Shown here: positions 15,982-23,729 of the stretch, piece after piece
How positions within the stretch are numbered: the first letter of the stretch is position 1
How the letters are laid out: every line of letters begins with the position of its first letter
NCBI GenBank assembly: GCA_016716365.1
Contig: JADJWM010000003.1
Location: 497,875-561,874 of the forward strand
Direction: 5' to 3'
Source: Chloracidobacterium sp.
Lineage (GTDB): Bacteria > Acidobacteriota > Blastocatellia > Pyrinomonadales > Pyrinomonadaceae
DNA length: 64,000 nucleotides
Translations under genes and position numbers: made by a program
The notes under the pieces: generated by a model
Seen by the model: only the letters and a program-made list of their open reading frames with translations
The model's database searches: none
Told to the model about the DNA's origin: nothing

Positions 15982-17118
15982 ATGAAAACGCGGGTCGGCA
16001 TCATCTTCGGCGGCAGGTCGGGCGAGCACGAGATCTCCGTACGTTCAGCGGAGAACGTTATCGGATCGCTCGACGCCGACAAATACGACGTGGTCCCGAT
16101 CTCGATCGACCTCGACGGCCGATGGCTCAGCCCATCTGCCTCCGCGTCGCTTCTTGGCCGGGAGGCCGGCAGCCTTGTTGAGAACGTGCCGCAGATCGAA
16201 AGCGATGCCGAGGTCGGCATGTTCGGCGACCCACGCACGCATGGCCTAACCTTGACCGGCGGCGATGGCGGAGAAGTAACAGAATTAAGGCTGGACGTCG
16301 TTTTTCCGGTCCTTCATGGCACCTTTGGTGAGGACGGAACGATCCAGGGACTTCTCGACATGGCGGGAATACCGTACGTCGGCTGCGGTGTCCTAGGGTC
16401 CGCGTGCGGAATGGACAAGGTCGTCATGAAGTCGCTTTTTCACGAGGCTGGGCTGCCGATGTGCAAGTATGTTTGGTTTCTCCGCCGCGAGTGGGAAAGC
16501 GGTCCCGAAGAGATCATTGAACGCGTGGAGCATACCCTCGGGTATCCGTGCTTCGCAAAGCCTGCGAATCTCGGTTCATCGGTCGGCATTTCCAAGGCCG
16601 TGGACACCGAGTCCCTCAAAGCTGCGATCGAACTTGCGGCTCGGTACGACCGGAGGATCATCATCGAGGAAGGTCTGCAAATGCGCGAGATCGAGTGCGC
16701 GATCCTTGGGAACGACGAACCGGAGGCAAGCCATCCCGGTGAGTACATCATTAAAGATGAAACGAAATCCTTTCTTGATTTCGAGGAGAAGTATTCGGGA
16801 ACCGGGAACAATGAATTCGTCGTTCCTGCACCGATCTCCGACGAACTGTCGGCAAAGATCCGAAAAATGGCGATAACAGCATTTAAGGCGATCGACGGTA
16901 CGGGCCTCGCACGGGTCGACTTTTTCCTGCGTGACGACGACGGTTCCCTCGTGATCAATGAGATAAACACGATGCCCGGTCTGACGCCGGCATCCGGATA
17001 TCCCAAGATGTGGGAGGGAAGCGGACGTCCTTTCTCAAGCGTGCTTGATCGACTCATCGAGCTTGCGCGCGAAAGACACGAAGACCGACAGCGTAATTGT
17101 ACGGTCCGATTGAGCTAG
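15982..17118 (+). CDS. ddl: D-alanine--D-alanine ligase
   Basis: I start it at ATG 15982, since MKTRVGIIFGGRSGEHEISV is the conserved Ddl N-terminus; a GTG at 15931 would add 17 unlikely residues. The 378-residue ATP-grasp enzyme has VLHGTFGEDGTIQGL, GVLGSACGMDK, CFAKPANLGSSVGISK, and the magnesium-binding NEINTMPGLT near the C-terminus. It makes the D-Ala-D-Ala dipeptide for peptidoglycan. It begins 67 bases after arginase and is followed by the dodecin gene. Confidence 0.95.
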   Translation: MKTRVGIIFGGRSGEHEISVRSAENVIGSLDADKYDVVPISIDLDGRWLSPSASASLLGREAGSLVENVPQIESDAEVGMFGDPRTHGLTLTGGDGGEVTELRLDVVFPVLHGTFGEDGTIQGLLDMAGIPYVGCGVLGSACGMDKVVMKSLFHEAGLPMCKYVWFLRREWESGPEEIIERVEHTLGYPCFAKPANLGSSVGISKAVDTESLKAAIELAARYDRRIIIEEGLQMREIECAILGNDEPEASHPGEYIIKDETKSFLDFEEKYSGTGNNEFVVPAPISDELSAKIRKMAITAFKAIDGTGLARVDFFLRDDDGSLVINEINTMPGLTPASGYPKMWEGSGRPFSSVLDRLIELARERHEDRQRNCTVRLS

Positions 17119-17144
17119 AATTCGAACATGGGAGAGTAAAAATT

Positions 17145-17354
17145 ATGGCAGTAGCAAAGAATATCGAGATAATCTCATCGTCCAAGGAAAGCTTTGACGA
17201 TGCAGTGAAAGCGGGCATTAGCCGTGCATCTCAAACCATCAAGAACATCCAGGGGGCTTGGGTGAAAGATATGAAGGTGGTGGTTGAGAACGCGGTCGTC
17301 ACGGAATTTCGTGTAACAATGATCCTGACTTTCGTGTTAAGCGCCGAAGACTGA
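17145..17354 (+). CDS. Dodecin family flavin-binding protein
   Basis: The 69-residue protein starts at ATG 17145, with GGAGAG at 17131-17136 as ribosome binding site. It has the dodecin pattern: IEIISSSKESFDDAVKAGIS at the N-terminus, ASQTIKNIQGAWVKDMKV (the Trp that sandwiches flavin) and a last strand ending ILTFVL. Dodecins assemble as dodecamers and store or buffer flavins. Length and sequence are normal. Confidence 0.87.
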   Translation: MAVAKNIEIISSSKESFDDAVKAGISRASQTIKNIQGAWVKDMKVVVENAVVTEFRVTMILTFVLSAED

Positions 17355-17395
17355 TCAACTCGGAAGCGGGAGACAGTTTTGCTTGCGGCTCCGTT

Positions 17396-18304
17396 TCACC
17401 TTGCGGCCGTGTAGCCTTTTCGTGCGCGGATAGTTAGGTTCGGCCGAGCAATACGTACCTCGATCGCACGCCACTTACCGTCTTTTTTCTGGTCGATGGG
17501 TTCGTACCCGAGGGTGTATTGAACACCAAGTTCCTCGACGATCGTCTTGAACGCCTCGCGAAGTGCGGCACCGGCCGGCGTCGCTATGAAGCGTCCGCCG
17601 GATTTCTCGGCAAAGTTCTTCAGCACTCCCTGGTTCTGCATCCGCCGTCTTGAATTGTGTTCGATCGCGGACATATCGATAGTGTAGATCAGCGCCCCGG
17701 CCTCGAGCGCCGCACGCAGAGCGCGGTCGGCCGAGCGGCCGCTGAAAGTGTCTTCGCCGTCTGATAGAACGACGATCGCCCGCCTCTTTTCCTCCCGGTT
17801 TTTCAACTGTTCTGCAGCCTTGAATATTGAATCGTTCAACGCCGTCATCCCGTCGGCCTTTATGTCGAAGATCCTTTCACTGATGTCGCGGCTGCCTGAA
17901 AAATCCTGAACAAGTTCGACCTTTGACGCAAATCGATAGATAGCGACGTTGTCACTCTCGCGAATGCCATCGAGAAAATTGATCGCGGCGGCCCGAGCCA
18001 TGCTGATCCGCGATTCCATGCTCCCGGACGAATCGATCAGGATGACTGCAGCAAAAGGGGTGTCCGCGGCCGAAAAGTAGCTTATCTCCTGGCGCGTGCC
18101 GTTCTCGAAAACGCTGAATTGATCGCGCGCGAGTCCCCCGACGGCCTTCCCGTCGCGGTCAAAAACCGTCGTGTTGATCAGCACGGTGGCCGATTCGACC
18201 TTGATGACCTCATTCTCGTCCTGGGCGCTTAGGCACTGGGCAAAGGCAAAAAGGGCAGCGATTAACAGGCAGAGGCCGGCGGTAAAGCGAGGAGTGCGGA
18301 TCAT
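17396..18304 (-). CDS. Secreted VWFA-domain protein, acidobacterial type
   Basis: The 302-residue protein has an N-terminal signal peptide (FTAGLCLLIAALFAFAQCLSA). It then has a short N-domain with VTVFDRDGKAVGGLARDQF-like wording and a von Willebrand A domain with MIDAS-like LIDSSGSM, then VLSDGEDTFSG and a final strand with YTLGYEP. The VWFA-related domain with DRDGK...L..DDF before it is common in Acidobacteriota. It probably binds a partner protein at the cell surface. It overlaps the gene upstream by 4 bases (18301-18304), so they share an operon. Confidence 0.85.
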   Translation of the reverse strand: MIRTPRFTAGLCLLIAALFAFAQCLSAQDENEVIKVESATVLINTTVFDRDGKAVGGLARDQFSVFENGTRQEISYFSAADTPFAAVILIDSSGSMESRISMARAAAINFLDGIRESDNVAIYRFASKVELVQDFSGSRDISERIFDIKADGMTALNDSIFKAAEQLKNREEKRRAIVVLSDGEDTFSGRSADRALRAALEAGALIYTIDMSAIEHNSRRRMQNQGVLKNFAEKSGGRFIATPAGAALREAFKTIVEELGVQYTLGYEPIDQKKDGKWRAIEVRIARPNLTIRARKGYTAAR

Positions 18305-18855
18305 TTGCGGAGCCGAAGGAACTTAACTAACCGGAGAACCGAGTTGGATGTTTGGATAGCAACGGCCGAGACCGTGAACCTGGATGTCTTTTTGAGCTCT
18401 TTGCCGAGTTCGACGGTCACCGCCCAGAGGTTTCGAAAGCCCTCCTGGATCGAATTCGGATCTTTCTCCTCAACGGCCTCATCTGGATCGTCCATCCCTT
18501 TGTCGTTGCCGCCAAGATCCTTTCGTATTCGGGTCACGATCTTTTCAAGCGATTCAAGCTTTTCCAGGTCGCTCGCGCTCAGCTGCCCGCCGCTTTCAAC
18601 TGTCAGCTTAAGCTGTTCGGAAAGCTCGACCGCCTCTTCGCCGCGTTTTAGAAGCTCTGCGTGTTCCTTCTTCGATTTTTCGGCCTTGAATTTCGCAAGG
18701 GATTCGCGAATGTTGCGCGGCTGGCTGAACGGGTCGCGGCTGGGGACCGGACTCGGATCGCCCATGGGCGGGATCTGGGCCAGGCTCGCGGACGCTGCGA
18801 ACAGAACGACCGCGAAAACGAGCAGAAACTTGATTGAGCGAAAATGGCCCATCAT
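18301..18855 (-). CDS. Secreted protein of unknown function with a coiled coil
   Basis: The 184-residue protein has a signal peptide (FLLVFAVVLFAASASLAQ) and then a Pro-rich start of the mature chain. A long charged helical region (about residues 50-115) rich in Lys, Glu and Leu looks like a coiled coil. The C-terminal part ends in basic residues. I recognise no family. It is between another secreted unknown and the VWFA gene and overlaps the latter by 4 bases. A second ATG one codon later is an equally good start. Confidence 0.7.
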   Translation of the reverse strand: MMGHFRSIKFLLVFAVVLFAASASLAQIPPMGDPSPVPSRDPFSQPRNIRESLAKFKAEKSKKEHAELLKRGEEAVELSEQLKLTVESGGQLSASDLEKLESLEKIVTRIRKDLGGNDKGMDDPDEAVEEKDPNSIQEGFRNLWAVTVELGKELKKTSRFTVSAVAIQTSNSVLRLVKFLRLRK

Positions 18856-18878
18856 TGAAAAGCCGCGAAAACTTCGGC

Positions 18879-19499
18879 CTAATTGTCGACCGTGTTCGGG
18901 TCATCGGGCGAAACTCCGGTGACGGCCTCGACCAATTTGACGAGGAACTCTTCTTCGGCAAGCCCCGAACTCCGAACCGTCACCCATTCTGACGTGAGCC
19001 CGGTACCCGACAGGCCCTCGATCTTCGCATTCACCGATACGTTGTTCTGGATGCCGTCTATCGACTGGACCTCGATCGTCAGGGAAAACCGTCCCCGAGA
19101 CCAAGCGTTATCGGCGTATTCGATTATCCCATACCGCTTAAGTTCGTTCTGCGAGATGACGGTCCCACGGGCGAAGATATACGGCTGGGTCACGACGATC
19201 CCGTCCGAAAGCCGCGACGACGCCTCGTCGATAACCATTTTCCGGTCCCTGAGTACGGAGGCGATCGTCTCGATCAGCACATCACGCCTCGAGTTAAGCT
19301 TGTACGGATTCGGCAGCCGATCGCGAACGACCGTCTTGCCTTTGCCCCAGTTGAAAGACCTGGATACGTCAGTGCTTCGGGAAGTACCTTTGTTTGCGTC
19401 GTCCTTGATCTTTTGGGTCTGTGTGTCCACACCTTTCTGGGCCGCCGAAGCAGCCGACAACGAGAGGATGATTGACGCCAGGATCAGAAGTTGTTTCAT
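18879..19499 (-). CDS. Secreted protein of unknown function
   Basis: The 206-residue protein begins with a signal peptide (LLILASIILSLSAASAAQ). The mature part has an alternating beta-like pattern with no Cys lipobox. VVTQPYIFARGTVI and FSLTIEVQSIDGIQNNVSVNAKI suggest strands of a small beta-rich fold, comparable in style to outer-membrane assembly lipoproteins such as BamC, but without convincing identity. It is the first gene of a three-gene minus-strand operon, with a promoter at 19541-19569. Confidence 0.72.
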   Translation of the reverse strand: MKQLLILASIILSLSAASAAQKGVDTQTQKIKDDANKGTSRSTDVSRSFNWGKGKTVVRDRLPNPYKLNSRRDVLIETIASVLRDRKMVIDEASSRLSDGIVVTQPYIFARGTVISQNELKRYGIIEYADNAWSRGRFSLTIEVQSIDGIQNNVSVNAKIEGLSGTGLTSEWVTVRSSGLAEEEFLVKLVEAVTGVSPDDPNTVDN

Positions 19500-19540
19500 A
19501 TGGACGAGGGCCGCGTTCTGTACGCTGCCGCCCGAAATCT

Positions 19541-19569
19541 ATTATAGTCCAGAAAAACGGATCTGCGAA
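19541..19569 (-). promoter_or_regulatory. Sigma70-type promoter of the secreted-protein operon
   Basis: On the minus strand a perfect TATAAT lies at 19541-19546, with TTCGCA at 19564-19569 as -35 and a 17-base spacer. Transcription would begin near 19534, about 35 bases before the ATG at 19499. The perfect -10 box and correct direction make this one of the better promoters in the window. Confidence 0.6.
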
Positions 19570-19610
19570 GATTCGATGTTCGCCGGCAGTGTAAGGTTGT
19601 AACCCTCGGC

Positions 19611-20381
19611 CTAGTCCCGCGGGCTATTCTCGGCCGACTGAATTTCCCAAAGTAGCAGATGCTTGAGGAACGCGTGATGAGCTGCGAAAGACGCGATGGC
19701 GAGGCCGGGAATACCGTCTAGAAATCCCAGTTTCAGCACATAAGAGCGAATGAACGCGAGCGGGGCGGCGGCAGCGATGGTGAGATACGAAGACCTCCGC
19801 CCGGCGTCGTACATCTGCTTTGCCGCGAGGGGAGCATATCGTTCGCCGATCATCCGGTGATGGTGAGAAGCATCAGTGACGCTGTAATGGAGCAGATCGC
19901 CCTTGAGTTTTCCGACCGCGGCCCCAGCCGCCATCTGGACCGATTCGTGTACAAGGTTCGCGTTCCAGTTTCCTTTTCTCCGATCGAATAACCGAAGCTG
20001 GCGGTCCGGATACCAACCGCCGTGCCTTATCTCCCGGCCCAGGTAGATCGATAGCCGCGGGATCAGGTAGCCGTCGTTCGCGGCCCCTTGGTCCTTCAGC
20101 CTTATCAGTTCGCGGCGAAGTTCGGGCGAGACCCGTTCATCGGCGTCAAGGCTAAACACCCAATCATGTGAGGCTGTTTCGGCGGCGAACCGCTTTTGCT
20201 CAGCAAAGCCGGTCCAATCTCTCGCAATAACCTTTGCGCCGAGCCCTTTTGCGATCTCGACCGTCCGGTCCGTGCTGCCGGAATCGACGACGATCACCTC
20301 ATCGGCCCAATCGAGCCCGCCGATCGCATCCGCGATGTTGTTCTCTTCGTCGCGTGTGATAATGACGGCCGATATCTGCAC
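19611..20381 (-). CDS. Family 2 glycosyltransferase, LPS-core WaaE-like
   Basis: The protein has the GT2 N-terminal fold: SAVIITRDEENNIADAI, EVIVVDSGSTDRTVEIAKGL, and the metal-binding DADERVSPELR. The later KRFAAETASHDWVFSLDADER order and HGGWYPDRQLRLF are typical of the WaaE/KdtX group that adds sugars to the LPS inner core. I put the start at GTG 20381 because the conserved fold begins just there. The open frame extends to TTG 20414, but that codon lies in the T run of the terminator described next. The exact sugar is unknown. Confidence 0.87.
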   Translation of the reverse strand: MQISAVIITRDEENNIADAIGGLDWADEVIVVDSGSTDRTVEIAKGLGAKVIARDWTGFAEQKRFAAETASHDWVFSLDADERVSPELRRELIRLKDQGAANDGYLIPRLSIYLGREIRHGGWYPDRQLRLFDRRKGNWNANLVHESVQMAAGAAVGKLKGDLLHYSVTDASHHHRMIGERYAPLAAKQMYDAGRRSSYLTIAAAAPLAFIRSYVLKLGFLDGIPGLAIASFAAHHAFLKHLLLWEIQSAENSPRD

Positions 20382-20412
20382 GGGAACGATTGTCGCAAAG
20401 TTGGGGAAAAAC

Positions 20413-20441
20413 AAAAAGGGAACGGGAGCTTCCCCATTCCC
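20413..20441 (-). terminator. Rho-independent terminator after the TolC-family gene
   Basis: On the minus strand GGGAATGGGG (complement of 20432-20441) pairs with CCCGTTCCC (complement of 20418-20426) with one mismatch, followed by TTTTTG (20413-20417). It lies 39 bases after the TolC-family stop and just before the glycosyltransferase. Confidence 0.6.
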
Positions 20442-20479
20442 TTCGCCTGTCGTCGCGAACCGATGCGATCGGATCCCGC

Positions 20480-22311
20480 CTACTTATCGTCTTTGGGCGA
20501 TTCGACCACGATGTTGTTTAGCTCGAACGTCGTCGAGGTCGCCCTCTGGAGGTCGGCCACCGCCTTGTTGTAATCGGTCTCGGCTCTGATCTCGGCGTTC
20601 CTTGCGGACGTCAAGGCGTTTTCCCTTTGGAACAGAAGGAAAGTCGTCGATTTACCCGAATCGAAAAGCCTTCGTTCGCCCTCCAGTTGGATCTCTGCAT
20701 TTTCGCGCGCCCGCCGAGAAGTGAGAACCCGTTGACGGGCTGTTTCGACCGCCTGGACGGCGTTTCGGACCTCGACGATCACGGCCTGCTCCTGTGCCCG
20801 AAGCTGGCTATCGATCTGGTTCCGCGTGATCTCCGCGCCTGCTAAGTTTGCTTTTGCGGTGCGGTTCCGCAATGGGAACGAGATAGTTACGCCGATGGAA
20901 TAATTCGGTGCATCCGACCTGAATGTATTTGCCAACGAACGGCCAAATCCCCCGGCGAAGTAAGAGGGAACTCCAGGGAAAGTAACGGTCGGGACGTTGA
21001 TATTTTCACCCGGGTGAAATCGCTGGATCTGTGAGAGCAGGAAAGCCGAAGCATTCGAGTTGATCGAAGCGAGATTTACATCGATCAACGGTACCGTGAC
21101 GGGGTCCGTTGAAACGTCGCCGCGCGACAGGCCGTCGAGCGAAAATGTAGTGTTCAGGTCGATCTGCGGCTTAGTCTGGTTCTTGAAGTAAGCAAGATCG
21201 ATCGCGTTGATGTCCCTCGCCAACCTCAGCCGCCGCAGTTCGAAGCGGTTATCGATCGCGTCCTTCACAGCCAGGTCCAGATTCACCGGGTCAAGGCTGA
21301 AGGCAGGCTGGTCCGTAGGAACATACGAGTCCGACCATTCGGCGGAGGTGGCGTCCTTGAGCAGAAGCTGCTTGAGATTATTTTCGACGATCGAGACCTG
21401 CTGCGTGGCGACAAGCAGCTCGCTTTCACGATTCGCCAATTCAGTAGCGACCTCGGCCCGCGAAAGCGGAGCGGCAGCTCCGGCCGCGATCCTTGCCTCC
21501 ATCTGCCGGAGGTTCTCCTGGGACAGATTCAAATTCGCCTGTCGGTTTTGCTGGTCCTCAGAGCGAAGACGAGGTCCCAATACGTCCGCTGGACCTGCGA
21601 GATAATATCGATCGTCTGACGGCGAAAATCAGCGTCAGTTTGTTCAAGTTGGCGTCTGGCTATCCGAAGGTTTCTGCGAGTGCTGTCAATTCCAAAGTTC
21701 CTGAAGAGGGGCTGAGTGAATCTGATTCCATACGTCGAGGAGTAAACCGCGCTGGTTCCGACACCTGAAATCGATCCCGAGGTAACCTGGGCCTGGGCGA
21801 ACTGGTTCTCAGTTCGGCTATTGTTGAAAAACACCTGATAGTTACCGCCGCCGGGACGAATGAAATTCGTCATATTGGAATTCACGGAGAAATCGCGAGT
21901 GGCCGACGATCCGGTTGTGTTATTCAGGTTGAAATTTGGGGTGATATTGAACACCGGGTCATAAAATCCTAGCAATGCGCGGATCTGCGTCTCCTGGAAC
22001 CTCACATCGTCGCGTGCGATCTCGATGCTGTTATTGTTGGCCAGGGCCCTCCTTATCGCCTCATCCAGCGTAAGCGGAACAGTGGCCGCCGATCGAATTC
22101 CCACCCGGAACAGCAGCGACCCGGACCTCGATGAGCCGGCAGATGAGTCCGGCTTTTCGGGGCCTGGAGCCTTGACGGGGGGAGCCGCCGCCGGACCGAA
22201 TCTGGCCTTGACTACCTGATCCGTTTGAGCGAAAGATGCTGCCGACGCGAGAAAAAGGATCATCACCGCGTTCACAACCAGCGTTTTAGACAACTGAAGC
22301 CGAGATTTCAT
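20480..22311 (-). pseudogene. TolC-family outer membrane efflux protein, frameshifted
   Basis: Two overlapping minus-strand frames make one gene. The N-terminal frame (22311 to 21529) has a signal peptide and the region RRALANNNSIEIARDDVRFQ, ending in QVQRTYWDLVFALR. The C-terminal frame (21580 to 20480) continues with DQQNRQANLNLSQENLRQ, ITRNQIDSQLRAQEQAVIVE and EIRAETDYNKAVADLQRA, a typical TolC/NodT repeat. A missing G near 21558-21563 (gagga in place of gaggga) would fuse them as ...ALRDQQNRQ.... The intact protein would have about 600 residues, normal for a long outer membrane factor. I cannot tell a sequence error from a real frameshift. Confidence 0.85.
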
Positions 22312-22636
22312 TAAGATTTATCGCTCCGATTATAGACCTGAAAATATGATTAGCCGCTCAGAACTCAAACGGTAACTACGTCCACATTTTTACGTTTGTT
22401 TCAATTAAATGCCCCTTCGCGAGCCAGCCGCGGCGCTCCGCTTGAACACACCATTTACGCTCCCCGAACGGTTCTAAGGATGACCTTTCCCACGTAGAAA
22501 CCGAAACGAAAACACCAATTATCCACACAATTTTCGCCGATGGCGAGCCCGCGCTCAAGAATGGCACGGACGCAGCCAGCATCGGCGTCCCCGGGACCGT
22601 CTCTTGTGAGCACTCCGCGCACGCGGCCGCGTCACA
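22312..22636. other. Divergent intergenic region between the TolC-family gene and gapA
   Basis: This stretch of about 325 bases holds no convincing gene. Small open frames on either strand lack ribosome binding sites and known motifs. The gapA promoter lies at its right end, and any promoter for the TolC-family gene must be in its left part; no good pair of boxes stands out there. Confidence 0.5.
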
Positions 22637-22665
22637 TTGAAGTTGCCCCCGATTTGGACTATCTT
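22637..22665 (+). promoter_or_regulatory. Candidate promoter of the gapA operon
   Basis: TTGAAG (22637-22642) and TATCTT (22660-22665) are separated by exactly 17 bases. A second possible pair, TTGGAC (22654-22659) with CATAAT (22676-22681) and a 16-base spacer, lies just downstream. A Shine-Dalgarno GGAGG follows at 22692-22696, 13 bases before the gapA ATG. Confidence 0.5.
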
Positions 22666-22709
22666 GGTAGTTTTACATAATTATTGAAAACGGAGGAAAC
22701 TTCAAACAA

Positions 22710-23717
22710 ATGGGCATCAAAGTTGGAATTAATGGCTTCGGACGGATCGGGCGAAATGTGCTCCGTACCTGTCTCGGCGACAAGGATATCGATTTCGTGG
22801 CGGTCAATGACCTAACCGACACAAAAACGCTGGCGCATCTCTTGAAATACGACTCGATCATGGGGAATCTCGACAACGAGATCTCGGCCCAGGGCGACAC
22901 GATCACGGTTGACGGGGACTCGTTCAAGGTATTTTCTGAGAAGGACCCGGCGGCGATCGACTGGGAATCGGTCGGCGCCGAGATCATCATCGAATCGACG
23001 GGCCGTTTCACTAAGGCCGAAGACGCTGCAAAGCACCTCCGCGGTTCGGTGAAAAAAGTGATCATCTCCGCACCGGCAAAGGGCGAGGATGTCACGATCG
23101 TGCTTGGCGTGAACGACGAAATGTACGACCCTGCGAACCACAAGGTCATCTCGAACGCATCTTGCACCACGAACTGCCTGGCTCCGGTGGCAAAGGTCAT
23201 CCACGAGAAATTCGGCATCAAGAACGCCCTGATGAACACCATCCACAGCTACACAAACGACCAGCAGCTGCTCGATCTTCCGCACAAGGATATGCGTCGT
23301 GCCCGTGCCGCGGCCCTCTCTATGATCCCGACCTCGACCGGTGCCGCGAAGGCCGTCGCGCTCGTGATCCCCGAACTGAAGGGCAAATTTGACGGCATTT
23401 CGGTCCGCGTTCCGACACCGAACGTGTCGCTCGTCGATGTGGTGATGAACGTCGAGAAGGAAACCTCGACCGAAGAGGTCAATCAGGTGCTTAAGGATGC
23501 GGCGAACGAAGAACTAAAGGGTATTCTCGCTTTTTCTGAGGAACCGCTCGTCTCGATCGACTTCCGCGGTAATCCGAACTCGTCGATCGTTGACGCTGAA
23601 AATACTAAGGTGATCGACGGCACCGCTATCAAGATCCTCGCCTGGTACGACAACGAATGGGGCTACTCCTGCCGCGTCCGCGACCTGGTGAAATTTATTG
23701 CAAATAAGGGGATCTGA
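22710..23717 (+). CDS. gapA: Glyceraldehyde-3-phosphate dehydrogenase, type I
   Basis: The 335-residue GAPDH has the NAD-binding GINGFGRIGRNVLR, the active-site Cys in SNASCTTNCLAP, HSYTNDQ after it, and the C-terminal WYDNEWGYSCR. The length is normal. It converts glyceraldehyde-3-phosphate and phosphate to 1,3-bisphosphoglycerate in glycolysis. It is the first gene of a transcript with the S41 peptidase, pgk, tpiA and secG, the next gene starting 12 bases later. Its own promoter is at 22637-22665. Confidence 0.98.
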   Translation: MGIKVGINGFGRIGRNVLRTCLGDKDIDFVAVNDLTDTKTLAHLLKYDSIMGNLDNEISAQGDTITVDGDSFKVFSEKDPAAIDWESVGAEIIIESTGRFTKAEDAAKHLRGSVKKVIISAPAKGEDVTIVLGVNDEMYDPANHKVISNASCTTNCLAPVAKVIHEKFGIKNALMNTIHSYTNDQQLLDLPHKDMRRARAAALSMIPTSTGAAKAVALVIPELKGKFDGISVRVPTPNVSLVDVVMNVEKETSTEEVNQVLKDAANEELKGILAFSEEPLVSIDFRGNPNSSIVDAENTKVIDGTAIKILAWYDNEWGYSCRVRDLVKFIANKGI

Positions 23718-23729
23718 CCGATTTTTTCT

